In this document: positions 27,334-36,764 of the stretch, piece after piece
How the letters are laid out: every line of letters begins with the position of its first letter
How positions within the stretch are numbered: position 1 is the stretch's first letter
NCBI GenBank assembly: GCA_007692755.1
Contig: REBL01000166.1
Coordinates: forward strand, 1 to 45,413
DNA: 45,413 nucleotides
Direction: 5' to 3'
Source: Nodularia sp. (in: cyanobacteria)
GTDB taxonomy: Bacteria > Cyanobacteriota > Cyanobacteriia > Cyanobacteriales > Nostocaceae
Made by a program: the position numbers and the translations under genes
Notes under the pieces: model-generated
Told to the model about the DNA's origin: nothing
Seen by the model: only the letters and a program-made list of their open reading frames with translations
The model's database searches: none

Positions 27334-28416
27334 ATGACCACTACCTTACAACAGCGCCAAAGCGCCAACGTATGGGATCGCTTCTGCGAGTGGATCACCA
27401 GCACCGATAACCGGATTTACATCGGTTGGTTCGGCGTTCTCATGATCCCAACCCTACTAGCTGCTACCACCTGCTTCATCATTGCATTCGTAGCTGCTCC
27501 TCCCGTAGACATCGACGGTATCCGCGAACCCGTAGCTGGTTCCTTGATTTACGGAAACAACATCATCTCAGGTGCAGTTGTTCCTTCTTCTAACGCTATC
27601 GGCTTGCACTTCTACCCAATCTGGGAAGCAGCTTCCTTAGATGAGTGGTTGTACAACGGCGGTCCTTACCAACTGGTAATTTTCCACTTCTTGATCGGTT
27701 GCGCTTGCTACCTTGGTCGTCAGTGGGAACTATCTTACCGCTTGGGTATGCGTCCTTGGATCTGTGTAGCTTACTCTGCGCCTTTGGCATCTGCTACCGC
27801 AGTATTCTTAATCTACCCAATTGGTCAAGGTTCATTCTCTGACGGTATGCCTTTAGGTATCTCCGGAACCTTCAACTTCATGATTGTGTTCCAAGCAGAA
27901 CACAACATCTTGATGCACCCCTTCCATATGTTGGGTGTAGCTGGTGTCTTCGGTGGTTCATTATTCTCCGCAATGCACGGTTCCTTGGTAACTTCCTCCT
28001 TGGTACGTGAAACAACCGAAACCGAATCACAAAACTACGGTTACAAGTTTGGACAAGAAGAAGAAACCTACAACATCGTAGCTGCTCACGGTTACTTTGG
28101 TCGGTTAATCTTCCAATACGCTTCCTTCAACAACAGCCGTTCACTTCACTTCTTCCTAGCTGCATGGCCTGTAATCGGTATCTGGTTTACCGCTTTGGGT
28201 ATCAGCACAATGGCGTTCAACTTGAACGGTTTCAACTTCAACCAATCAGTAATTGATTCTCAAGGTCGCGTTATCGCTACCTGGGCTGACGTAATCAACC
28301 GCGCTAACTTGGGTATGGAAGTAATGCACGAGCGCAACGCTCACAACTTCCCCCTAGACTTGGCTGCTGCTGATGTTGCTCCTGTTGCTTTAACTGCACC
28401 TGCAATCAACGGTTAA
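27334..28416 (+). CDS. psbA: Photosystem II reaction-centre protein D1
   Basis: A full-length 360-residue D1 protein of the thylakoid membrane, which binds P680, pheophytin, QB and the Mn4CaO5 cluster. The expected residues are present: D61, H118, Y161 (redox-active tyrosine), D170, E189, H190, H198, H332, E333, D342 and A344. After A344 comes a 16-residue C-terminal extension that is removed by CtpA in known D1 proteins. Residue 130 is glutamine ([11 protein letters not shown]), the form usually linked to standard or low-light D1, rather than glutamate of the high-light form. It is monocistronic, with a strong hairpin terminator at 28436-28469. Codon usage is dominated by C-ending codons, as expected for a highly expressed gene. 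Confidence 0.99.
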   Translation: MTTTLQQRQSANVWDRFCEWITSTDNRIYIGWFGVLMIPTLLAATTCFIIAFVAAPPVDIDGIREPVAGSLIYGNNIISGAVVPSSNAIGLHFYPIWEAASLDEWLYNGGPYQLVIFHFLIGCACYLGRQWELSYRLGMRPWICVAYSAPLASATAVFLIYPIGQGSFSDGMPLGISGTFNFMIVFQAEHNILMHPFHMLGVAGVFGGSLFSAMHGSLVTSSLVRETTETESQNYGYKFGQEEETYNIVAAHGYFGRLIFQYASFNNSRSLHFFLAAWPVIGIWFTALGISTMAFNLNGFNFNQSVIDSQGRVIATWADVINRANLGMEVMHERNAHNFPLDLAAADVAPVALTAPAING

Positions 28417-28435
28417 TCTCAAAGCTTAGTTAAAT

Positions 28436-28469
28436 AAAAAACGCCTTCCAGAAATGGGGGGCGTTTTTT
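28436..28469. terminator. Bidirectional intrinsic terminator between psbA and ppsA
   Basis: AAAAAACGCC (28436-28445) pairs perfectly with GGCGTTTTTT (28460-28469). The stem ends in T-runs when read from either strand, so it can stop psbA transcripts rightward and ppsA transcripts leftward. Confidence 0.85.
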
Positions 28470-28511
28470 CGTGTATGTACATTGACCACTCAAGGTCTCA
28501 TGAATATTTTT

Positions 28512-30962
28512 CTAAATTTTTTCCTCGACTTTGGCAATCTCCAGCATCGTTTTTAAAACAGAATCTGGATTCAGACTGATAGAATCAATTCCCTGTTCTA
28601 CTAAAAACTGGGCAAATTCTGGGTAATCACTGGGTGCTTGTCCACAAATACCGATTTTGCGGTGATGTTTTTTTGCAGATTCTATGGCCATTTTCACCAT
28701 TCGCTTAACACCCTGACTGCGTTCATCAAATAACCGCGCCACCAAGGCTGAATCTCTATCTATGCCTAATGTTAGCTGAGTTAAGTCATTGGAACCAATG
28801 GAGAAACCATCAAAAATTTCGGCAAACTCTTCAGCCATAATTACATTATTGGGTAACTCGCACATTACATAAACTTGCAAGTCGTTCACACCCTGTTGTA
28901 AATCATTTTTCGCCATCTCCGCCAACACCAGCCTCCCTTCATCCGGAGTACGACAAAAGGGAATCATCGGGATAACGTTAGTCAAACCCATTTCATCCCG
29001 AACTCGTTTGATAGATTGACATTCTAAGGCAAAAGCTTCTTTATAACCTTGATCATAGTAACGTGCTGCGCCACGCCAACCCAGCATGGGGTTTTCTTCT
29101 TTGGGTTCAAACTGTTGACCACCTAAAAGATTGGCATATTCATTACTCTTAAAATCTGACATTCGCACAATCACAGGCTTAGGATAAAAAGCCGCCGCAA
29201 TTCTCCCGATACCTTGGGCTAATTTATCGACAAAATACTGGGGTTTATCCTCGTAAAGGGCAGTGATTTGATTAATTTTGGTTTTGACAAATTCATCTTC
29301 TAACTTTTCATAGTGAATCAATGCCATAGGATGAATTTGGATTTGGTTAGCAATAATAAACTCTGTGCGTGCTAAACCTACGCCATCATTGGGAATTGCA
29401 GATAAACTCAATGCCTCTTGAGGATTACCCACATTCATTAAAATTTGGGTACGGGTGCGGGGTAAATTTTCGAGAAGAACTTCTTTAACTTCAAAGGGTA
29501 ACAAGCCAGGATAAACTTTGCCTTCATCTCCCTCGGCGCAAGAAATCGTCACCTCTTGACCAGTCTTTAAGACTCCTGTGGCATTGCTGCACCCAACAAT
29601 GGCCGGAACTCCCAATTCTCGCGCAATAATCGCCGCGTGACAGGTACGCCCCCCGGAGTTGGTGACAATGGCGCTGGCGCGTTTCATAATCGGTTCCCAG
29701 TCGGGGTCTGTTCTTTCTGTTACCAATACATCCCCGGCTTGAAATTGGTCGATTTTATTCACATCTAAAATCAGATGTACTTTGCCTTGACTAATGGCTT
29801 CTCCCACAGCCCGACCGGTGACTAGGGATTGAGGAAATTTCGCTTCTTTGTCTGTTTTAAGGAAATGATAACTCCGCAGCACGTTCCCTGTTTTCTGCGA
29901 CTGGACTGTTTCAGGACGCGCTTGGACAATAAAAAGTTGATTGGTAATTCCGTCTTTTGCCCATTCAATATCCATTGGGGAATAATGACCGTGGGTTTGG
30001 GAATAATGGTCTTCTATTAAACAAGCCCAATGTGCGAGTTGTAAAGTTTCTGCATCACTGAGGGCAAATTTCCCTTGTTCTGTGGTGGAGACGGCGACAT
30101 TTTTTGTAAATTTGGAACCGTCATCATAAATCATTTTCAGTTCTTTGCTGCCCAATTTTTTATCGATAATCGGGCGGAAACCTGCTTTTAATGTGGGCTT
30201 GAAAACATAGTATTCATCTGGGTTAATGGTTCCCTGAACTACGTTTTCGCCTAAACCGTAGGCGGCTGTAATTAGTGCGGCATCTTTAAACCCGGTTTCG
30301 GTGTCGATGGAAAACATCACCCCAGATGTGGCTAGGTCAGAACGCACCATTTTTTGGACACCGACAGCCAGGGCAATGTTAAAGTGATCGAATCCTTTGG
30401 TGTGGCGATAGGAGATGGCGCGGTCGGTGAATATAGAAGCAAAGCAGCGATGACAAGCGGCTAAAACTCCTTCGACACTGACAACATTTAAGTAACTTTC
30501 TTGCTGTCCAGCAAAACTAGCATCGGGGAGGTCTTCGGCTGTGGCGCTAGAACGGACGGCGACATCTGTATCTGGGTTGTATTGTTCGCAGAGTTTCAGA
30601 TATGCTGAGGCGATCGCATCCCTTAATTCTACAGGAAACCTTGTATGCATCAGTAGCGATCGCGCTTTTTTTCCCCGTACCCGCAAATTTTTGACATCCT
30701 CAACATCTAAATCTTCAAAGAGTTCGCGTAACTGTGCTTCTAACCCAGCCGACTCGATGAAATACCGATAAGCATAAGCCGTGGTAGCAAATCCTGTGGG
30801 AACGTTAACGCCTTGGGGTGTCAATTGTTGAATCATTTCCCCTAGTGAGGCATTTTTTCCCCCAACTAGCGGTATATCAGCAATACCAACTTCATCAAAC
30901 CAGAGAATCAGCGATCGCGTTTTGTCAAATTGAGTCAATGTGTTTTCAGATACCGTAACCAT
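28512..30962 (-). CDS. ppsA: Phosphoenolpyruvate synthase
   Basis: An 816-residue cytoplasmic enzyme that makes phosphoenolpyruvate, AMP and phosphate from pyruvate, ATP and water, and feeds gluconeogenesis. The N-terminal ATP-grasp/PPDK domain (about 15-350; VGGKNASLGEMI, VRSSATAEDLPDASFAGQQ) precedes the swivelling phosphohistidine domain with H442 in GGRTCHAAIIARELGVPA, and then the PEP-utilising TIM barrel (about 490-800; ARTEFI, PCRTPDEG-like PFCRTPDEG, SIGSNDLTQLTLGIDRD, ICGQAPSDYPEF). The length is normal for PpsA. It converges on psbA with a shared terminator. Confidence 0.97.
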   Translation of the reverse strand: MVTVSENTLTQFDKTRSLILWFDEVGIADIPLVGGKNASLGEMIQQLTPQGVNVPTGFATTAYAYRYFIESAGLEAQLRELFEDLDVEDVKNLRVRGKKARSLLMHTRFPVELRDAIASAYLKLCEQYNPDTDVAVRSSATAEDLPDASFAGQQESYLNVVSVEGVLAACHRCFASIFTDRAISYRHTKGFDHFNIALAVGVQKMVRSDLATSGVMFSIDTETGFKDAALITAAYGLGENVVQGTINPDEYYVFKPTLKAGFRPIIDKKLGSKELKMIYDDGSKFTKNVAVSTTEQGKFALSDAETLQLAHWACLIEDHYSQTHGHYSPMDIEWAKDGITNQLFIVQARPETVQSQKTGNVLRSYHFLKTDKEAKFPQSLVTGRAVGEAISQGKVHLILDVNKIDQFQAGDVLVTERTDPDWEPIMKRASAIVTNSGGRTCHAAIIARELGVPAIVGCSNATGVLKTGQEVTISCAEGDEGKVYPGLLPFEVKEVLLENLPRTRTQILMNVGNPQEALSLSAIPNDGVGLARTEFIIANQIQIHPMALIHYEKLEDEFVKTKINQITALYEDKPQYFVDKLAQGIGRIAAAFYPKPVIVRMSDFKSNEYANLLGGQQFEPKEENPMLGWRGAARYYDQGYKEAFALECQSIKRVRDEMGLTNVIPMIPFCRTPDEGRLVLAEMAKNDLQQGVNDLQVYVMCELPNNVIMAEEFAEIFDGFSIGSNDLTQLTLGIDRDSALVARLFDERSQGVKRMVKMAIESAKKHHRKIGICGQAPSDYPEFAQFLVEQGIDSISLNPDSVLKTMLEIAKVEEKI

Positions 30963-31140
30963 CTGTATTACCTCTCAAGTAGACGCTCTGGTTGTCAGTT
31001 TGTGATTGCTAGGATATTCTCCCTATGTTTCATTCTAGATTTAAGATTTGGTATCGTGCTATAAGATGCAGGATTATAGTTAGGAAAATTTAACATTTTC
31101 TTAGATAATAGCGATATTACAACCCTAAATTTCGTGCAAA

Positions 31141-31545
31141 ATGGCGCAACTAGAACGACTACTACAAATGGCAGAAGATGAGCTAACTGAATACAGTAGT
31201 GATGCCCGTAAAATTGAAAAAATGCGCCGTAAAATCGGTTTAACTGTATCAGCAGTAGAACAACGGCAACTTAAAGCTGAATTATTAGCTACTATGAAAC
31301 CTAGTATATTTACTAATATTGTAGAAGAACAAAGGCAAGCCGCAGCTTTACCATTTTGGGGAATTGCGGGATTAGGGTTATTATTCGGAATTTCGCTGAA
31401 TCAGCCTGTGCTTTTATTAGGAGGTGTGCTGGGAACTGTCGCCGCTTTCAGAATTCAAAAATGGGGTTGGAAATTACAGGCGAAGCGTTTATTGTTACAA
31501 ACCTTAGAAGATATTGAAGCCCGAATATCCCAACCCAGTAAATAG
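31141..31545 (+). CDS. Small membrane protein of unknown function
   Basis: A 134-residue protein. Residues 1-60 are charged and predicted helical or coiled-coil (MAQLERLLQMAEDELTEYSS, then RKIEKMRRKIGL). Two hydrophobic stretches follow at about 74-105 (FWGIAGLGLLFGISL and LLLGGVLGTVAAF), consistent with a membrane hairpin. The tail is basic. I do not recognise a named family, and it is probably a cyanobacterial conserved protein. It is divergent from ppsA (178-bp gap) and convergent with the amylase gene, with a CCCCACT heptamer array right after its stop. Confidence 0.75.
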   Translation: MAQLERLLQMAEDELTEYSSDARKIEKMRRKIGLTVSAVEQRQLKAELLATMKPSIFTNIVEEQRQAAALPFWGIAGLGLLFGISLNQPVLLLGGVLGTVAAFRIQKWGWKLQAKRLLLQTLEDIEARISQPSK

Positions 31546-31594
<49 letters not shown>

Positions 31595-31598
31595 TAAG

Positions 31599-33530
31599 CT
31601 AAGATTCCCGCCCTGATGCCCAGGTATCACGCCATTTTACAGTGCCTTCCTTGGCAATTACCCAACGGCGATTAACGAGATTTTCCCGCAGAGGCGATCG
31701 CCCTTCCCGCCACATGGCATATTTATAACTAATCAAATTCCCAACACTTTCATCAAAGGGAATCTCTGCAAACCAAGTGCTGGCATTGATGTACTCTAAG
31801 GGATAAGCCTTGCTGATATCCCAATTGCCTAACTCTGGACAATCTCCGGTCACGACAATGCTTTCACCGGGTTGGGTATAGACCCCATTCAGTTGTACTC
31901 GCACGATAGTTTGCCCTTTGATGCGTTTCCCAACGTGGCTAAAAATAATCACTCCCCGTTCTTCCAGAGGCAAATTATCAACTTTACCGTCTTTGACTTT
32001 ATACTTATTGCGAGTAATCAAACAGATATGTTCGCCATCAGGTAGTTCTGTTTCCACTTCTGGTAAAGTCACCTCTCCGCCGCGATTCAGGGCCACAAAG
32101 CATATAGAGTCACGATAGCGGCGTGTATAGCAGTAGACATCTGGTGTGAGATATTTTTGCCACTGGCTACCCATTGGAATAGCTGGATTCAGCCGCCGTA
32201 AGCCAGACAGCAATCTCAGAAGACGATAAATTTCAGTTTCAGTATCCCAATTTTCCATCATCGGGCGGTTGTAGGGGTCGTTACCGCCATTAGTATCATC
32301 GTGGAGATACTGTTCTGTACCGTAGTATATGCAGGGAATACCACGAACTGTCATAATCAGAGCGATCGCCACCTTCAACATTGCTGGATCAGGGTTCAGC
32401 GATTGAAAGCGGCACATATCATGGTTATCGATGAAAGTGATTAACTCAGTCGCCCCGTTGTAACGATAATCCTGGTCAAAAATATCTTGAATTGCTTGAA
32501 AACCGTTTGCTGCACCCTGTGCTAATGCAGAACGAATTGCCATACATAGCCCAAAGTCTAGCATGGTCATGCCTGAATTATTGGCAAATTCCACCGAGAG
32601 ATCATCACTCGGATGGTTATAAATCCATTCACCAAAAATAAATATATCTGGTTTGTGATTGGTCATGTCACCAGTGAATTCTTGCCAAAACCAGATAGGC
32701 ATATGCTTGACAGTATCTACCCGCAAGGCATCAACTCCCCGGTCTAGCCATTGCTTAATTGCTGACTTGATATATTGGCGATATTCAGTATTATTTTCAT
32801 TGAAGGTCGCCAGACCAGCTAGTTCACAATTTTGCACTTGCCAATCATCTTCCCAGTTTTGCACTTCCCCATAATGGTGATACCAGTTATTAACATCATT
32901 ATTGAAGTCAGCAATTTTCACGCCATCATCATATAATTCTCCCTTACTACCATTAGTATCAGGGCTACTGTGGTTGCAGACAATATCCAGCACCAACTTC
33001 ATGTTGCGCTTGTGCAGTTCGGCGATTAACCGATCAAATGTCGTATTTTTGGCTTCCTGAGTTTCATTTAAAGAAGGGTTTTCGCCGTTAGCAATGTAGC
33101 GCGGATTAATGCGCTTAAAGTCTTTTGTCCAATAACCATGCATTGCCGCATTGCTAATAAATAAATCGTCCACTTGTTCAAATAGGGGAGTTAACCAGAC
33201 AGATGTCACTCCCATGTTTTTGAGGTAGTCCAACTTATTGATCACACCTTGCAAGTCACCACCCCAGTATTTACCCCAATCTTGTGCAGTACCATCGTAA
33301 AGGTCGGAGTTAGTACCTTTGCTGTTATCTGGATCACCTTCAAAAAACCGATCAACCACCAGAAAGTAAATAGTTTCTTGGCGAAATTCAATATCTCTGG
33401 TGTAAAGGAACTCTAAATCAATCTCAGTATCTGATGACGGTGTTGCAATCAAAGATTCTACTTCTGCACTAGCACTAGCAGAATCCACTGTGTATTGATC
33501 CTGTGATGATTGGGACGGGGAATTTACCAT
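31599..33530 (-). CDS. GH13 alpha-amylase-family enzyme with C-terminal CBM20
   Basis: A 643-residue glycoside hydrolase. The GH13 barrel (about 45-480) shows conserved region I (LDIVCNHSS), nucleophile D272 in LRVDTVKH, acid/base E301 in FGEWIYNHP and transition-state D371 in FIDNHDMCRF. A C-terminal starch-binding CBM20 domain (about 545-640) contains VRVQLNGVYTQPGESIVVTG, CPELGNWD and YKYAMW. The order of domains resembles cyclodextrin-glucanotransferase-like or maltogenic amylases. The exact specificity (alpha-amylase versus transglycosylase) cannot be set from sequence alone. No signal peptide is seen, which suggests action on intracellular glycogen. Its start at 33530 is divergent from the TerB-domain gene. 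Confidence 0.93.
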   Translation of the reverse strand: MVNSPSQSSQDQYTVDSASASAEVESLIATPSSDTEIDLEFLYTRDIEFRQETIYFLVVDRFFEGDPDNSKGTNSDLYDGTAQDWGKYWGGDLQGVINKLDYLKNMGVTSVWLTPLFEQVDDLFISNAAMHGYWTKDFKRINPRYIANGENPSLNETQEAKNTTFDRLIAELHKRNMKLVLDIVCNHSSPDTNGSKGELYDDGVKIADFNNDVNNWYHHYGEVQNWEDDWQVQNCELAGLATFNENNTEYRQYIKSAIKQWLDRGVDALRVDTVKHMPIWFWQEFTGDMTNHKPDIFIFGEWIYNHPSDDLSVEFANNSGMTMLDFGLCMAIRSALAQGAANGFQAIQDIFDQDYRYNGATELITFIDNHDMCRFQSLNPDPAMLKVAIALIMTVRGIPCIYYGTEQYLHDDTNGGNDPYNRPMMENWDTETEIYRLLRLLSGLRRLNPAIPMGSQWQKYLTPDVYCYTRRYRDSICFVALNRGGEVTLPEVETELPDGEHICLITRNKYKVKDGKVDNLPLEERGVIIFSHVGKRIKGQTIVRVQLNGVYTQPGESIVVTGDCPELGNWDISKAYPLEYINASTWFAEIPFDESVGNLISYKYAMWREGRSPLRENLVNRRWVIAKEGTVKWRDTWASGRES

Positions 33531-34021
33531 AAAAAATGCAACATCTGATGAAAGTTAAAGTTTGCAGAACCATGAGTGCAGGGAAAATATTACCATGTGT
33601 AACTACAAACAACGGTATTATGGCATCCTGCCCTTGGTATAGAAATCTATCCCTGGCTAGTTGATAATTCTATCAATAGATGAAATTTATTTGCCAGATG
33701 ATTAAAGCAAAAGATGATGACTGCTATGGGAATTGAATTGTACAGTAAATATAAAGGATAAAATATTTAAGCAATATTAGGGTTACACAAGACACCAAGC
33801 TAAACCAATCTCAATTTCTCCCAAGAAATTACTGTTTGTTCTATGTCTGACTCACATTCAAGTTCAGGTAAATCAGGAGTTTTACTACAAGCGAACTTCA
33901 GTCAGGCTGAAGAGGCGCTCTTTGTTACTCCCAAAGATATAAACTCAACTAGAGTTTAGCGAATTTTTTGTATAAAAGGTTCGCTACATTACTCAAATAA
34001 CTAACCAAGGAGGTAGTAATT
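33531..34021. other. 490-bp divergent spacer upstream of the TerB-domain gene
   Basis: This spacer holds AT-rich sequence and one short open frame on the + strand (annotated separately). AAGGAGG at 34007-34013, 8 nt before the GTG of the next gene, is a near-perfect ribosome-binding site. Promoters for both flanking genes should lie here, but no hexamer pair is convincing. Confidence 0.5.
33843..33959 (+). CDS. Possible 38-residue small protein
   Basis: ATG 33843 to TAG 33957-33959 encodes a hydrophilic peptide starting MSDSHSSSGKSGVLLQ, with FSQAEEALFVTPKDI later. There is no clear ribosome-binding site and no recognisable family. It could be a small protein, the remnant of a longer gene, or chance. 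It lies 62 bp upstream of the TerB-domain gene on the same strand. Confidence 0.25.
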   Translation: MSDSHSSSGKSGVLLQANFSQAEEALFVTPKDINSTRV

Positions 34022-35083
34022 GTGACTAAATATGACAAGATTTTCAATTCAACAAAAACCACAGAAGAATTACTGAGTCCAGAAGAAGCCGTAGCCGCGA
34101 TCGCAGTGGTCACGGAAATGGCTGATTTGTCTGTAGATGAAGTAGATGGAGAAATCTTAGCGAGTATCCTTTGGGACTTTGAGGTTTTTGAAGATTACTC
34201 AGAAGATAAAATTAGCCAAATAATCGATAGACTTATAGGCATTGCAGAAAAAGAGGGAGTGGGAACCCTGTTTAATGTCGCCAGTAAAAGCCTTTCCGAT
34301 GAACTAGTTCTAGACGCTTTTGCTGTCGGGGTAATGGTGATTATAGATGAAGACGATCTAATTATCCCCCAACAGAAACAGCCGTATCTTAAACAGTTAC
34401 AGAAAGCCTTAGACCTTGAAGACGAAGAAGCCCATGAAATTGTACAGGAAGTAATTGCCGCCTATCAAGAAGCAGAAAACGAAATTTACCTAGACGACGA
34501 AGACGACACAATAATAGTCAGAGATTATGGCGATGAGATATATGAATCGCCCGCTGGTAATTTTTCAGTCCCGATTCCCGTTGACCCACAGCAGGGAGGT
34601 AAGGTAGAAAGTGAGGACGGGGTAGTCGGCTTTTTTGATAACTTCGGGACGATGCTGAGGATTGATCATTATCCCATATCTTCAGAACAATGGGAAGAAG
34701 TGGAATCTATTGGACAAGAAGAATATTTACAATCAATTCTACTCAATAAGTATGTGCCAGAAGCCATTTTTACGAATATGCCAAAGGCTGAAGTCAGATG
34801 TACTGAATATTTGAAAGACGTAATTGAAGGTTCTTACTTTGCCCTCATTGATATGCCCCAGGGTTCAACAATTTCCCAGTCAAAAAATAACGGTACAGCC
34901 ACCAGACTAGACGCATACAGAGGGCTGCTGGCATTTATGAATTCTAACTATTTATATATAGTTAGCAGCCAGCACAGCTTTTTTAACGGTGAAAAACCAA
35001 GTTCCTTAAAAGAAGAAGCTGAGGAAATTAAGGAAAATATTTTAGAGTTTGTGGAAACTATAGAATTCCTAGAAAACGAATAG
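34022..35083 (+). CDS. TerB-like domain protein
   Basis: A 353-residue acidic, probably cytoplasmic protein starting at GTG 34022, with AAGGAGG at 34007-34013 fixing the start. Residues ~15-150 resemble the all-helical TerB domain (LSPEEAVAAIAVVTEMADLS then VDGEILASIL), where acidic residues bind metal in known members. The remaining ~200 residues form a second domain (NFSVPIPVDPQQGGKVES and a region rich in beta strands) that I do not recognise. TerB-like proteins are linked to tellurite or stress responses, but the cyanobacterial members have no clear role. No other ter genes are nearby. Confidence 0.7.
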   Translation: MTKYDKIFNSTKTTEELLSPEEAVAAIAVVTEMADLSVDEVDGEILASILWDFEVFEDYSEDKISQIIDRLIGIAEKEGVGTLFNVASKSLSDELVLDAFAVGVMVIIDEDDLIIPQQKQPYLKQLQKALDLEDEEAHEIVQEVIAAYQEAENEIYLDDEDDTIIVRDYGDEIYESPAGNFSVPIPVDPQQGGKVESEDGVVGFFDNFGTMLRIDHYPISSEQWEEVESIGQEEYLQSILLNKYVPEAIFTNMPKAEVRCTEYLKDVIEGSYFALIDMPQGSTISQSKNNGTATRLDAYRGLLAFMNSNYLYIVSSQHSFFNGEKPSSLKEEAEEIKENILEFVETIEFLENE

Positions 35084-35110
35084 GTTGGCAATTTTATATA
35101 GTTATATCAA

Positions 35111-35138
35111 GGGGGTAATGTCCGATAACAAAACCCCC
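35111..35138 (+). terminator. Hairpin after the TerB-domain gene
   Basis: GGGGGT (35111-35116) pairs with ACCCCC (35133-35138) across a 16-nt loop, 27 bp after the stop. It is followed by TCATTTG rather than a long T-run. It is a modest terminator candidate. Confidence 0.4.
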
Positions 35139-35191
35139 TCATTTGAGATAAATTTCTGAAGTACGTAGCTTGTTTCTCGCCTTTAGCAAGT

Positions 35192-35247
35192 ATTACGAAT
35201 TACGAATTACGAATTACGAACTACGAATTACGAATTACGAATTACGA
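35192..35247. repeat. Heptanucleotide tandem repeat (ATTACGA)n
   Basis: Eight copies of ATTACGA (one variant, ACTACGA). The array runs into the 3' end of cinA and, read on the minus strand, supplies its last codons (ATT-CGT-AAT-TCG) and the TAA stop. Confidence 0.95.
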
Positions 35248-36491
35248 ATTATCAATTTTCGCCGCAGCAAATCCAAAGCAGTGCAACCACTCACATAACG
35301 AATTAAAGCACGTCCCCGCATCGCGCCAAACCGATATTCAAAACTAGAAACTTCATTTTTGGGACTGGCTAAACCGATGTAAACTAAACCCACTGGCTTC
35401 GTATCCGTTCCGCCAGTTGGGCCAGCAATCCCAGTGATACTTAAACCCCAAGATGTGGAAAGGCGGGTTTTTACCCCCATCGCCATTTGTTCTGCAACAT
35501 TACCACTCACAGCCCCAAATTTATCTAAGTCATCTGGGTTCACTCCCAGTAACCCCACCTTCACCGAATTATCATAAGAAATTACCCCACCCCAAAAATA
35601 ATCAGAACTCCCAGAAATATCCGTTAACATCTGTCCTAAACCACCACCAGTACAGGACTCTGCTACTGATAGCGTTTCCCCTGATAAACGCAACAAATCA
35701 CCAACTACAGAAGCCAAAGTTTCATCGTTAGCCCCGTAATAATCTAAGCCAGCAATATCTTTTAGCTGTTTCTCCACAGGTGAAATTAAAGCCTCAGCAG
35801 CAGCTTCTGAATCAGCCTTAGCGGAAATTCGTAATCTGACTTCGCCTTTACCTGCGTAAGGGGCGACAGTAGGATTAGGTAAGTTAAAGTAGGAAGCAAC
35901 TTTTTCGGCTAATGCAGATTCACCAATACCCCAAAACCTTAAACTCCGGCTATAAATAATTTCCTTTCCCCAACCTTGATTTTTGAGATAAGGGACTGCT
36001 GTATCTGTCCACATTCGATGCATTTCTGATGGGACACCAGGAAAGGTAAAAATTGTGATTTCCGGGCGCGGTTGCCAAATAATCCCCGGTGCTGTGCCAG
36101 TGGGATTTGGTAAAATGTCTGCACCTTGGGGGATTAATGCTTGTTTGCGGTTACTGGGGGTCATTATCCGACCACGTTGGGCGAATTTCTGAGTTATATC
36201 TTCAATGATTTCTGGACTTTCTATTAAGGGAACGCCAAAAAAATCTGCTATGGTTTCGCAGGTGAGGTCGTCGGGTGTGGGACCAAGACCACCTGTGAAA
36301 ATAAGAATTTGCGCTCTTGATATAGCAATTTCTATAACTTGCTTTAATCGTTCTGGGTTATCACCTACTACTGTTTGATTGTAGTGGGGTATCCCTAGTT
36401 GGGCTAATTGTTGGGCTAAATATTGCGAGTTACTGTTGAGGATGTCCCCTAGTAAGAGTTCTGTACCAACACAAATAATTTCTGCACTCAT
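35235..36491 (-). CDS. cinA: CinA-family protein (nicotinamide-nucleotide amidase domain)
   Basis: A full-length 418-residue cytoplasmic protein. The N-terminal COG1058 domain (MoCF-biosynthesis fold, about 1-170) has MSAEIICVGTELLLGDILNS, FTGGLGPTPDDLT and FPGVPSEM. The C-terminal PncC domain (about 255-415) has LSVAESCTGGGLG, GVISYDNSVK and SITGIAGPTGG. PncC domains deamidate NMN to NaMN, and the N-terminal domain acts as an ADP-ribose pyrophosphatase in some members. The family is also named competence/damage-inducible. The last four residues and the stop come from the ATTACGA repeat array, so the extreme C-terminus is probably not functional sequence. Confidence 0.96.
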   Translation of the reverse strand: MSAEIICVGTELLLGDILNSNSQYLAQQLAQLGIPHYNQTVVGDNPERLKQVIEIAISRAQILIFTGGLGPTPDDLTCETIADFFGVPLIESPEIIEDITQKFAQRGRIMTPSNRKQALIPQGADILPNPTGTAPGIIWQPRPEITIFTFPGVPSEMHRMWTDTAVPYLKNQGWGKEIIYSRSLRFWGIGESALAEKVASYFNLPNPTVAPYAGKGEVRLRISAKADSEAAAEALISPVEKQLKDIAGLDYYGANDETLASVVGDLLRLSGETLSVAESCTGGGLGQMLTDISGSSDYFWGGVISYDNSVKVGLLGVNPDDLDKFGAVSGNVAEQMAMGVKTRLSTSWGLSITGIAGPTGGTDTKPVGLVYIGLASPKNEVSSFEYRFGAMRGRALIRYVSGCTALDLLRRKLIIRNS

Positions 36492-36570
36492 TGAGATGAA
36501 AGGGAAGGGAGAAAGGCCTGTATTTTACAGTAACCCGATTTTGTCACTGTTGATGATTAAGATATGAATC

Positions 36571-36599
36571 TCACGCAGAGGCGCAGAGTCGCAGAGAGG
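36571..36599. repeat. Inverted copy of the 29-bp dispersed repeat
   Basis: Exact reverse complement of 22014-22042 over 29 bases. It lies in the gap between cinA and hsdR. Confidence 0.75.
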
Positions 36600-36663
36600 A
36601 TAGGGGAGATTTAAATGCAAGTTTAACACCTGGTTTTTGATGTTATTTAATTGATATACTGAT

Positions 36664-36742
36664 ATACACTTGAATGAAGTACATTATAGCCCCCTCCTCG
36701 CTTGCGGGGAGGGGGTTGGGGGTGGGGTTCTTGTATCTCACT
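36664..36742. repeat. Intact copy of the dispersed repeat seen at 2641
   Basis: In inverted orientation this matches the outer parts of 2641-2779 without the internal insert. The centre forms a hairpin: CCCCCTCC, then CGCTTGCG, then GGAGGGGG. It ends about 22 bp beyond the hsdR stop and could also act as a transcript end for that operon. Confidence 0.75.
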
Positions 36743-36764
36743 CAACCGAGAACTGCTATATTCT

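Noticed and set aside
34022..35083. Tellurite-resistance operon
   Set aside because: Only a TerB-like domain is present and no other ter genes are nearby, so no resistance role is claimed.
36664..36742. CRISPR-like or mobile element with transposase near hsdR
   Set aside because: Only one repeat copy with a hairpin is present here; there are no spacer-repeat units and no transposase frame.
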